Of a DNA stretch of 64,000 nt, positions 57,105 to 64,000 are shown in pieces. The DNA lies in the NCBI GenBank assembly GCA_963825315.1, contig CAWGST010000002.1, positions 1 through 64,000 on the forward strand, read 5' to 3'. Position 1 is the stretch's first letter. Each line of letters begins with the position of its first letter. Source of the stretch: DASRLE01 sp963825315 (GTDB lineage: Bacteria; Verrucomicrobiota; Verrucomicrobiia; Limisphaerales; Palsa-1400). Below the pieces are notes generated by a model. The model did not search any database. It saw only the letters and a list, made by a program, of their open reading frames with translations, and was not told where the DNA came from. Position numbers and translations under genes: made by a program.

Positions 57105-57670
57105 ACGAAGTCACGCAGCTTCTCCAGGCCATTGAGAGGGGCGATGCGAAAAGCGCCGAGGAACTGCTGCCATTGGTCTATGAGGAACTGCGCAAGCTGG
57201 CCGCCTCCAAGATGGCACGCGAAGCGCCGGGACAGACGTTGCAGCCGACCGCGCTGGTGCATGAAGCGTGGCTGAGACTGGTGGGCGGCGCCGGCCCGCA
57301 GTTCAAGGGCCGCGCGCATTTTTTTGGCGCGGCGGCGGAGGCGATGCGCCGCATCCTGATTGATCGGGCGCGGCGCAAAGCGGCCCAACGCCACGGCGGC
57401 GGCCAGCAGCGCGTGGACATTGACGAAATTGAAATCGCCGCGCCGGCCCGGGATGATGAACTCCTGGCTGTGAATGACGCGCTCGACAAATTCGCGGCGC
57501 TGGATGCGCCAAAGGCGGAGTTGGTCAAATTACGTTTCTTTGCCGGATTGACCCTGGAGCAGGCGGCCGGCGTGCTCGGGGTCTCCGAGCCAACCGCCAA
57601 GCGATGGTGGGCCTACGCGCGGGCCTGGCTGTTTGAAGAATGCAAGGCCAGCGTCTTGCCTCATAAATAA
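57101..57670 (+). CDS. ECF RNA polymerase sigma factor (TIGR02999-like)
   Basis: A 189-residue ECF sigma factor of the subfamily found beside Ser/Thr kinases. It has sigma-2 LLPLVYEELRKLAASKMARE and the characteristic TLQPTALVHEAWLRL, then FFGAAAEAMRRILIDRARRK. The C-terminal region-4 segment is LRFFAGLTLEQAAGVLGVSEPTAKRWW. No anti-sigma factor follows, so the overlapping kinase is the probable controller by phosphorylation. ATGA overlap at 57101-57104. Confidence 0.88.
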   Translation: MNEVTQLLQAIERGDAKSAEELLPLVYEELRKLAASKMAREAPGQTLQPTALVHEAWLRLVGGAGPQFKGRAHFFGAAAEAMRRILIDRARRKAAQRHGGGQQRVDIDEIEIAAPARDDELLAVNDALDKFAALDAPKAELVKLRFFAGLTLEQAAGVLGVSEPTAKRWWAYARAWLFEECKASVLPHK

Positions 57671-57683
57671 CTGGTCGTGATTG

Positions 57684-58100
57684 CTACGCCGTCGGCTCAA
57701 TGCGCTGCACGTCTTTGAATTTGTCGAAGTCGCGGTCAAAAGATGCGACGGGGCTTTCCAGTTCAACCGACGACGCTGCGAGATAAGCGTCGGCGAAATG
57801 TGCGTTGATCTCGCGGCAACGCTGTAAGGCATCCATCATACGCACTGATTCGACTGCTTCAATGCCGCGCGATTGCAAAAAGGACAAAAGTTTTGTTGCA
57901 ACTTCCTTCCGCTCCATGTCGTAAAACGATTCGAGTGTATAGATTAGTTCCGCGACGATAACAGGCAGGACGACGAGAACAACCTCTCCGTTGTCGGCCC
58001 GTTCGACCAGACGACGCGCCTTGACTGCCATCTCATGGGGTTCGCCGGTGAAGAACCGCGCCAGGACATTCGTGTCAACAAGCTGTCGTTGAATGGCCAC
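57684..58100 (-). CDS. PIN-domain ribonuclease toxin (VapC-like)
   Basis: A 138-residue PIN protein: Asp in LVDTNVLARFF, Glu in VAELIYTLE, and acidic residues in FADAYLAAS and SFDRDFDKF. It is a complete active-site set. The GTG start at 58100 lies 4 nt after the antitoxin stop. Longer upstream codons in this frame run through the antitoxin gene and are not conserved. Paired with the AbrB-type antitoxin upstream. Confidence 0.8.
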   Translation of the reverse strand: MAIQRQLVDTNVLARFFTGEPHEMAVKARRLVERADNGEVVLVVLPVIVAELIYTLESFYDMERKEVATKLLSFLQSRGIEAVESVRMMDALQRCREINAHFADAYLAASSVELESPVASFDRDFDKFKDVQRIEPTA

Positions 58101-58104
58101 GATT

Positions 58105-58362
58105 TTATTCGACACCTTCTTTGGCGGCGTGCCTGCCGGCGGCCCGCGCTGTTGCGTCGCGTTCAGCGGCGCGTCCGGGAAATTTTTTGGGGGATTTGAG
58201 GCTTCCGAACAAATCCAAGGCGCCCGGCTGGGGGCGCACGACAACGGTGCCATCGTCGCGCACAGACCAAGTGAGGCGTTGGCGGGGCTTGACCTTGAGC
58301 GCTTCGCGGATTTCCTGCGGCACAGTGGTCTGCCCTTTATCTGTCAGTGTCGATGTTGACAT
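58105..58362 (-). CDS. AbrB/MazE-type (SpoVT fold) antitoxin
   Basis: An 85-residue protein with a swapped-hairpin AbrB domain: TLTDKGQTTVPQEIREALKVKPRQRLTWSV, then a proline-rich tail. It is the DNA-binding antitoxin of a VapBC-like pair and would bind the toxin through the tail. The genes are 4 nt apart and cotranscribed. Confidence 0.8.
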   Translation of the reverse strand: MSTSTLTDKGQTTVPQEIREALKVKPRQRLTWSVRDDGTVVVRPQPGALDLFGSLKSPKKFPGRAAERDATARAAGRHAAKEGVE

Positions 58363-58541
58363 GAAGTAACCTTACCACACCACTTCGCATTACCGCAAGG
58401 GGAATGATTATCTTATAAACCGACATTACTTGGATTGAAGTTGAGGTTGGAGATGAAAACCCGGATCCAAAAAAAGTTTAAAAAAGCCATTGACAATTTC
58501 GCCCAACTGTATTAGTTGTAGTAGAACAGTAGGCAAAGACC

Positions 58542-58955
58542 GTGAATTTTAACTGCATCATCAATACCGGTTCGGGCACGCCGATCTATAAACAGATCAC
58601 GGACCAGGTCCGCCTGGCGGTGGCCACGGGCCGCCTGACGGTGGGGGATCAGCTCCCGAGTGTTCGTGTCTTTGCGGAAACGCTGGTGCTCAACCCCAAT
58701 ACCGTGGCGCGCGCTTATTCCGATCTGGCGCGGGAAGGCCTGATCGAATCCCGGACCGGGCGCGGCGTTTTCATCATCCGCAAGCGCAAGGTGTTCACGC
58801 GCGAGGAAGGCCGCCGCCGCCTCGAGCCGCTGCTGGACGCCCTCATCGGCGAGGCGATGGCGATGGACTTCACCGCGGCGGATTTGCAGGCGGCTTTTGC
58901 AAAAAAACTCAGCCAATGGCAGCACGAGAACGGAGGCAGGAAAAACAATGAATGA
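58542..58955 (+). CDS. GntR-family (YtrA-type) transcriptional repressor
   Basis: A 137-residue short GntR regulator with the winged helix PIYKQITDQVRLAVATGRLTVGDQLPSVR and NPNTVARAYSDLAREGLIESR; the effector domain is very short, as in YtrA. YtrA repressors control a following ABC transporter. Here it overlaps the ABC ATPase start by 8 nt (58948-58955), so it is the natural regulator of that operon. The 178-nt upstream gap should hold the operator. Confidence 0.85.
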   Translation: MNFNCIINTGSGTPIYKQITDQVRLAVATGRLTVGDQLPSVRVFAETLVLNPNTVARAYSDLAREGLIESRTGRGVFIIRKRKVFTREEGRRRLEPLLDALIGEAMAMDFTAADLQAAFAKKLSQWQHENGGRKNNE

Positions 58956-59877
58956 AGAACCCGTCATCCACACGCGGGAGTTGACCCGCCATTTCGGACG
59001 CAAATGCGCCGTGCAAGCCCTGAATCTGGAAGTGCCAAAAGGATGCGTTTTTGCCTTTTTGGGCCGCAACGGATCGGGCAAAACCACCACCATCCGCATG
59101 TTGCTGGGGCTGCTGGCCCCCACGCGCGGGGAGGCCGCCGTGCTGGGTTGCGACAGCCAGGCCCTGACGCCGGAGATGAGGGCGCGCATCGGTTACTTGA
59201 CTGAGGAACACCAGCTTTACGACTGGATGAGCCTCCGCGAGGCGGCTGATTTCCAATCGGCCTTTTACCCGAGATGGAACCAGAAAATCTACCGGGGCGT
59301 CATTGATCATTTCGGCCTCAAAGCCGAGGCGCGCATCAAGGACTTGTCGCGGGGCCAGCGGGCGGGAGTGTGCCTGGCTTTGACGCTGGCACCCGATCCG
59401 GAGTTGCTGATTCTGGACGATCCGGCAATGGGCCTGGACGCGGTGGCCAGGCGCGCGCTGGTCGAGTCCATGATCTACTTGACACGCCGGTCCGACCGCA
59501 CGATTTTCTTTTCCTCGCACAATCTGGCGGACGTGGAACGGGTGGCGGATTTCATCGCCGTTTTGGACTACAGCGTGTTGCGGGCGTGTTGTCCGCTGGA
59601 AACCTTCCGCAGCAGCGTGCAAGAGGTGCGGTTGCGCTTTTCAGGCGCGCCGCCGCTGTTGCCAAAAATACCCGGCCTGCTCCAGGCCTTTCGCCTGGAC
59701 CGCGAACTGCGCGTCACCTGCGTCCATTACGACAAGGCAACAGAACAGGCGCTGGGAAACCTGTCGCCCGAGACGATGGAAATAATGCCGTTGGGACTGG
59801 AAGAGGCGTTCATCAGTTACCTTGGGGAACGGGGCGAAAAGTCGTTCATACTCGCGGACACGGAGGCGCCATCATGA
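58948..59877 (+). CDS. ABC transporter ATP-binding protein
   Basis: A 309-residue ABC ATPase with Walker A GRNGSGKTTT (40-49), a signature LSRGQRAG, Walker B LLILDDPAMGLDA and switch His in FSSHNLADVER. Walker B has Asp where most ABC proteins have the catalytic Glu (DDP for DEP), a variant also seen in YtrB-type proteins. It energises the permease encoded by the next, overlapping gene (ATGA at 59874-59877). Confidence 0.88.
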   Translation: MNEEPVIHTRELTRHFGRKCAVQALNLEVPKGCVFAFLGRNGSGKTTTIRMLLGLLAPTRGEAAVLGCDSQALTPEMRARIGYLTEEHQLYDWMSLREAADFQSAFYPRWNQKIYRGVIDHFGLKAEARIKDLSRGQRAGVCLALTLAPDPELLILDDPAMGLDAVARRALVESMIYLTRRSDRTIFFSSHNLADVERVADFIAVLDYSVLRACCPLETFRSSVQEVRLRFSGAPPLLPKIPGLLQAFRLDRELRVTCVHYDKATEQALGNLSPETMEIMPLGLEEAFISYLGERGEKSFILADTEAPS

Positions 59878-61883
59878 AAAAGTTGTTTATGAAAGAATTG
59901 CGGGAGGAGACGAAGGCCGCCTTGCTCGGCATGGCCCTATTCATCTTTATCCTGACGATGGATTGCAAAAAGTATGCCAACCAACTGGACTGCATGAATC
60001 TGGATCAGGGTTTGCGATGGGGCTATTGGATGCAGCCGCTATTGGATGCGGGGCTGTTCTCTTTTTTCTGCGCCATTTTTGGGATTGTGCTCGGCTGGCT
60101 GCAAATTCGCGCTGAGAAACATCCCGATCTCTGGGCGTTCCTGATTCATCGCCCGATGACGCGGACGAGGATTCTGCTGGGCAAAACCGCCGCCGGCCTG
60201 TGTCTATATGCGTTGGGGGCGGGATTGCCGTTGCTGGGTTTTATCGCGTATGTTCGGACTCCCGGCCATGTGGCGGCGCCATTTGAGTGGGCGATGACGC
60301 TGCCGGTTGCGGTGGCTTTTCTGCTCGGGATTGTTTTTTACTTCGCCGGGATGCTCACCGGCTTGCGGCAGGCGCGCTGGTATGGCAGCCGGGGCTTCGG
60401 GTTGGGACTGGCGATTTTTGCCGCATTTGGCATATTCAAGGCCCAGGAACTTTGGCTGGCGCTTCTGTTTTTGGCGATTACCGGCGGGATTCTGGCCCTG
60501 GCCGTGTGGGGCAGTTTTCAGTCCGGAGGATATTACCGCAGCCAACCCGTGCCAGGAAAGCTGGCGCTGTCGGCTGCTTGTGCCACGGCTGGGTTCATCT
60601 TCGTCATGGCAGCTCTTATCTTGATCGAGTCGCTGTCCCGGCACACTTTTTTCCGGCCCGAATATGTGGTGGCCAAGGACGGTGTTGTTTACAAGACGAT
60701 CCATCATGACAGTGAAGAACCGGAGATAGTGGATTTAAATGGCAAGCCGCTTCTGGATGACAAGACGGGCAGGAAAATGAAACTTACGGAAATCGACCGG
60801 CATCGCGCTCCATCCTGCGCAGTATCCGCGCACTTCGGCACCCTGGATGAACGGAGAAAAAGGGATGAGTCCGGTTACTATATGAGCAATTTTCGGTTTT
60901 TCAATCCCTGGCTGAGAGCGGACAAAACGGTTTGGTATGTAAAACACGATGGCCGTCTGGCGGGCTATGATATCGTCACCCGCCGGCAGACCGGCATATT
61001 GGAGGCGCCCGGAAACTCCATCAATGCCTCGTCCGCCGCAGCCGGTTTCATCCCTTCATCGGATTATTACGATAATGGTTTCAATTCGCCTGAGGAGGCG
61101 CGAATTCTGGCTTCACCCACAACCGTTTATCTGGTGAATGTTGAAAGCCGCGCGCTTAAACCCATTTTCACCGTCACAAACGACGACAGAATCGGCGGAT
61201 ATGCGGAGATTCGCAGCAACTCGCCGCAAAGCGTGGTGGTGGTGACGCGGCAGTCCATTCAATTGCTGGATTTTGACGGCCGGGTGGAATGGAGCGTTCC
61301 TTATCAGCCTTCCTATCCGGTCTATTCCAAAATCAGCGTTTTATTTTTGGAACCGACCAACCGATTCGCGGTTGAATTTTATCCAGACTTCAAGGCAGAT
61401 AGAAAAACCGGCTGGAAACTGCCCACCCGGATCGAATGGCTCACTTCTCGGGAAGGCGTCTCAAAGAGCGTGGATTTGCCGAAGTTGCCCCCGTCCATGG
61501 ATGATTTCGGGATAAAATTGGCCTTTCTGCTCATGCCACCGCTCCCTTCGGCTGCGTTTGCCTGTTCGGATGATTCAGACTGGCCTTGGAAGCCGTCGTG
61601 TTTGATTCCTGCCATCCTTTGCGCGATTGTTGGCTGGGGATTGGGACGGCGCTACAGCTTTCCGGCCAGAGCACAGGCCGGTTGGGTCGTGTTTCATTTG
61701 CTTTTGGGCCTTCCGGGGCTGCTGGCATTCTTGAGCGTCCAAGAATGGCCGGCGCGGGAACAGTGTCCAAGTTGCAAAAAGCTTCGGGTGGTTGACCGCG
61801 AGAAATGCCCCCATTGCGGAGCGGACTTTGCCCCGCCGGAAAAGAACGGCACGGAGATTTTCGAACCCTTGGCGGCAGATTAA
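59874..61883 (+). CDS. ABC transporter permease with large insert and C-terminal zinc ribbon
   Basis: A 669-residue protein. About six N-terminal membrane helices form the permease (FFCAIFGIVLGWLQIR and others). A long soluble part from about residue 260 to 560 (DGRLAGYDIVTRRQTG and VVVVTRQSIQLLDFDGRVEWS) looks like propeller or beta-sandwich strands. Two more helices follow, then a zinc-ribbon-like CPSCKKLRVVDREKCPHCGADF. The two CxxC pairs are unusual for a permease. The partner ATPase and GntR-type repressor are upstream. Confidence 0.75.
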   Translation: MKKLFMKELREETKAALLGMALFIFILTMDCKKYANQLDCMNLDQGLRWGYWMQPLLDAGLFSFFCAIFGIVLGWLQIRAEKHPDLWAFLIHRPMTRTRILLGKTAAGLCLYALGAGLPLLGFIAYVRTPGHVAAPFEWAMTLPVAVAFLLGIVFYFAGMLTGLRQARWYGSRGFGLGLAIFAAFGIFKAQELWLALLFLAITGGILALAVWGSFQSGGYYRSQPVPGKLALSAACATAGFIFVMAALILIESLSRHTFFRPEYVVAKDGVVYKTIHHDSEEPEIVDLNGKPLLDDKTGRKMKLTEIDRHRAPSCAVSAHFGTLDERRKRDESGYYMSNFRFFNPWLRADKTVWYVKHDGRLAGYDIVTRRQTGILEAPGNSINASSAAAGFIPSSDYYDNGFNSPEEARILASPTTVYLVNVESRALKPIFTVTNDDRIGGYAEIRSNSPQSVVVVTRQSIQLLDFDGRVEWSVPYQPSYPVYSKISVLFLEPTNRFAVEFYPDFKADRKTGWKLPTRIEWLTSREGVSKSVDLPKLPPSMDDFGIKLAFLLMPPLPSAAFACSDDSDWPWKPSCLIPAILCAIVGWGLGRRYSFPARAQAGWVVFHLLLGLPGLLAFLSVQEWPAREQCPSCKKLRVVDREKCPHCGADFAPPEKNGTEIFEPLAAD

Positions 61884-62002
61884 CCGGTCCCATTCCCGCC
61901 ACGGATTTTCCGTTGGAATCGGGGAATGCATTTAACCCGCATCTGACTTCGAGCGAAAGGCTTGTCAGATGGTCTAATTAAGACAACCATGTTGCGGATA
62001 AG

Positions 62003-63493
62003 ATGAATTTCAGGACGCGATTGTATAAACCGGCTTTGCTGGGGTTGGCGGCTATTCTGTTTTGCGTCGTGGCGCAAATGCAGGCGCGGCTCAATGTGGA
62101 CCGCAAGGAGCTGGGGTTGACCAAGATGGACCCGCTGGAGAATGCGCCGCCCGCGCTGGCTTTTACGACGGTGGCCCTGGGCGGCTTTCGCGGGCTGATT
62201 GCCAACGCCCTTTGGCTGCGCCTGTCCGATTTACAGGAGGAGGACAAGTATTTCGAAATGGTGCAACTGGCCGATTGGATCACCAAGCTCCAGCCGCGCA
62301 TGGTGGCGGTCTGGCAATTCCAAGCCTGGAACATGGCCTACAACATCTCGGTCAAGTTCAAGAGCCACGAAGACCGCTGGCATTGGGTGGAGCGGGGCGT
62401 TGAATTGTTGCGCGATGAGGGCTTGCATTATAATCCCAATGAAACGCGGCTCTATCGCAACCTTTCCTGGCTTTATCAACATAAAATCGGCGCGTACCTC
62501 GATGACGCGCACATGCTTTACAAACTGCGTTGGGCGCAGGAGATGCAGGGCGTCCTGGGCGGCCGGCCGGATTTCAAGGAATTGCTGGATCCGACCACGC
62601 CGGAAGCCAGGGAACGGGTGCGCAAGTTGCGGGAGGTTTATAAAATGGACCCGAAAATCGTCCAGCAGGTGGATGAGGAATACGGCCCGTTTGACTGGCG
62701 TTTGCCGGACGCCCACGCGGTGTATTGGGCGGAATTGGGCCGCATCCACGGCAGGCCGGAGGACCAGGAAACATTGCGCCGTTCCATCTACCAGAGCCTG
62801 CAGGCCATGGGCATTCGCGGAGGCGCCCTTTCCAGCTCGGTGACGAACGTGACGGCGGAGAATTTCATGCTTTGGCCCAATCTTGACCAGGTGCCTGTCA
62901 TCAGCGCCACTTATGAAAAAATGATTGCCGAGGAAACCAATAATCCGCGCGGCCTGCAACTGAACATGGAGACGGCCCACAAGAATTTTCTCAAGCAGGC
63001 CATTTATTTGCTCTACGAGGATGGCCGCGAAAAAGAGGCGCAGCATTGGTTCAATTATTTAAAAACCATCTACACCAATGCCTTCGTCGGCAATGAGGCC
63101 AGGATGAGCCTGGAAGATTACGCGGTGAGCCAAATCATCACAGACAATAACGAAACAGACATGAATAAAATCCAGGCCAGCATCCTGGCCATGTTTGACC
63201 GGGAATTCCTTTGCTTGATCATGGACAATGACGCCCAGGCCGCCAACTACAACAATATGGCGAGAAAAATCTGGACCTATTATAACCTGAAAATAAAAGG
63301 CGCCTCCAAAGAACGGCTGGGCTTGACGCCGCTCAATCAATTGCAACAGTTTGTTTTGAACAAGGTCCTGGATCCGAAAAACGGACTGCCGCCGCGGGCC
63401 GCCGCCATTCTGCGCACGAAACTTAATTTGCCGCCGCCGCAAGCGCCTCCGCCCGCCGCCGCGCCAGGCCCTGTCGGCGCTGCGGGGCCTTAG
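62003..63493 (+). CDS. conserved hypothetical protein, membrane-anchored
   Basis: A 496-residue protein with an N-terminal membrane segment (about 8-28) and a helix-rich soluble body (WLRLSDLQEEDKYFEMVQLADWITKLQP and LYRNLSWLYQHKIG) that suggests TPR-like repeats, ending in a Pro/Ala-rich tail. I recognise it only as a type of protein found in Verrucomicrobiota. It is convergent with the dciA-like gene, with stops overlapping by 4 nt (63490-63493). Confidence 0.6.
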   Translation: MNFRTRLYKPALLGLAAILFCVVAQMQARLNVDRKELGLTKMDPLENAPPALAFTTVALGGFRGLIANALWLRLSDLQEEDKYFEMVQLADWITKLQPRMVAVWQFQAWNMAYNISVKFKSHEDRWHWVERGVELLRDEGLHYNPNETRLYRNLSWLYQHKIGAYLDDAHMLYKLRWAQEMQGVLGGRPDFKELLDPTTPEARERVRKLREVYKMDPKIVQQVDEEYGPFDWRLPDAHAVYWAELGRIHGRPEDQETLRRSIYQSLQAMGIRGGALSSSVTNVTAENFMLWPNLDQVPVISATYEKMIAEETNNPRGLQLNMETAHKNFLKQAIYLLYEDGREKEAQHWFNYLKTIYTNAFVGNEARMSLEDYAVSQIITDNNETDMNKIQASILAMFDREFLCLIMDNDAQAANYNNMARKIWTYYNLKIKGASKERLGLTPLNQLQQFVLNKVLDPKNGLPPRAAAILRTKLNLPPPQAPPPAAAPGPVGAAGP

Positions 63494-63900
63494 CCTGTTC
63501 GGAACGAAATCCTGGTGATTAAATCCCGACCGAAACTGTTTTGCAGCCGCTCGAGGATTTCCCGGCGGCGATACCGCACAATTTCATCCAGCCACACGCT
63601 GCTGTCCACCGTGACAAACAAGGTGCCTTTGCGAATGCCGGTGGGCCGGGCATGGGCCACGATATTGGGGTCCAGTTGATGATTCCATACTTTGAGAATT
63701 TCCGTTTCCGCCTGCCGGCTGTCCATGCGCAAGCCGGCCAGGACGCGCGGCATGATTTCGGCGGCGGGCCGCGCGGAGGGTTGCCGCGCCTGTTCCGCCG
63801 CGCTCCAATCCCAGCGCCGCCATTGTGCCAGCGCCCGTTGCCGGGCGGTCGGCGCGGGCGCGGCAGGCCGGAAACGGCGATACGGGAACGACTGGTTCAC
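63490..63900 (-). CDS. DciA-like (DUF721) DNA replication protein
   Basis: A 136-residue DUF721 protein with AEIMPRVLAGLRMDSRQAETEILKVWNHQL, then TLFVTVDSSVWLDEIVRYRREIL. DUF721/DciA proteins load the replicative helicase in bacteria lacking DnaC. The GTG at 63900 is preceded by GGTGGAG, a fair ribosome-binding site; an ATG at 63978 would add 26 residues of non-family sequence. Confidence 0.75.
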   Translation of the reverse strand: MNQSFPYRRFRPAAPAPTARQRALAQWRRWDWSAAEQARQPSARPAAEIMPRVLAGLRMDSRQAETEILKVWNHQLDPNIVAHARPTGIRKGTLFVTVDSSVWLDEIVRYRRREILERLQNSFGRDLITRISFRTG

Positions 63901-64000
63901 GTCTCCACCGTAGCAAAGCGGGGCGCGGCATTCAACGGCAATGATCCAAGGAAACAATGGATTCTCATTGCCCGCCACACACCTTTCCGGTTAAAACCGC

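Overview
The window looks like chromosome from a Verrucomicrobiota member close to Pedosphaera/Limisphaerales. This is an inference from gene families, not from a marker tree. The pointers are several secreted pseudopilin-like proteins (KAFTLIELLVV-type N-termini with a C-terminal DGH motif), a Tat-secreted Gfo/Idh/MocA oxidoreductase, a Pkn-type kinase coupled to an ECF sigma factor, a CHASE2 cyclase with FecR, LRR, PQQ-propeller and S74-chaperone secreted proteins, and moderately GC-rich DNA. Housekeeping genes are mnmE, glyS (alpha2 type), lptE, bamD, ffh, tRNA-Tyr, dprA, leuC and a dciA-like gene.

Layout. 0-5 kb: a small ORF overlapping mnmE, toxin-antitoxin remnants, a DUF2127-like membrane protein and glyS. 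5-11 kb: a carbohydrate island (GH13-like protein, GT2, STELLO-like protein, beta-helix protein) and a lipoprotein. 10.8-13.1 kb: a ribonucleotide reductase alpha paralogue that has lost most catalytic residues. 13-20 kb: LRR protein, oxidoreductase, lptE/bamD, MFS transporter, gamma-carbonic anhydrase-like protein, then about 1 kb without genes. 20-27 kb: BlaI/M56 pair, a pseudopilin-like protein, a pyrB/S41 fused gene fragment, and a glycine-rich protein with an S74 chaperone. 26.6-30 kb: ffh, tRNA-Tyr, a PIN/Phd pair and dprA. 30-37.5 kb: a duplicated array of pseudopilin-like genes next to a 1118-residue secreted propeller protein. 38-44.7 kb: CHASE2 cyclase, FecR, O-antigen ligase-like protein and leuC. 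44.8-47.1 kb: dispersed repeats and transposase remnants around GrpB, GNAT and ORF6N genes. 47.1-53.8 kb: an A/T-richer, defence-like operon (dcm, GHKL ATPase, unknown gene, DUF6339-like gene, vsr) split by an IS1182-type element. 54-64 kb: TPR protein, kinase plus ECF sigma factor, PIN/AbrB pair, GntR plus ABC exporter, a conserved unknown gene and a dciA-like gene.

The strongest leads are two. First, excising the insertion sequence and one CTAG copy restores a perfect 630-codon GHKL ATPase frame starting 4 nt after dcm, which gives a compact five-gene operon. Second, the ribonucleotide reductase-like protein keeps its ATP-cone and cysteines but has lost the catalytic Asn and Glu, the radical-transfer Tyr pair and the specificity-loop region.

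Caution: at least eight frames are broken by single-base indels, nearly all in short homopolymers, including in essential glyS. Sequencing or assembly error is the likely cause. Frameshifted genes are therefore annotated as one CDS with the break noted.
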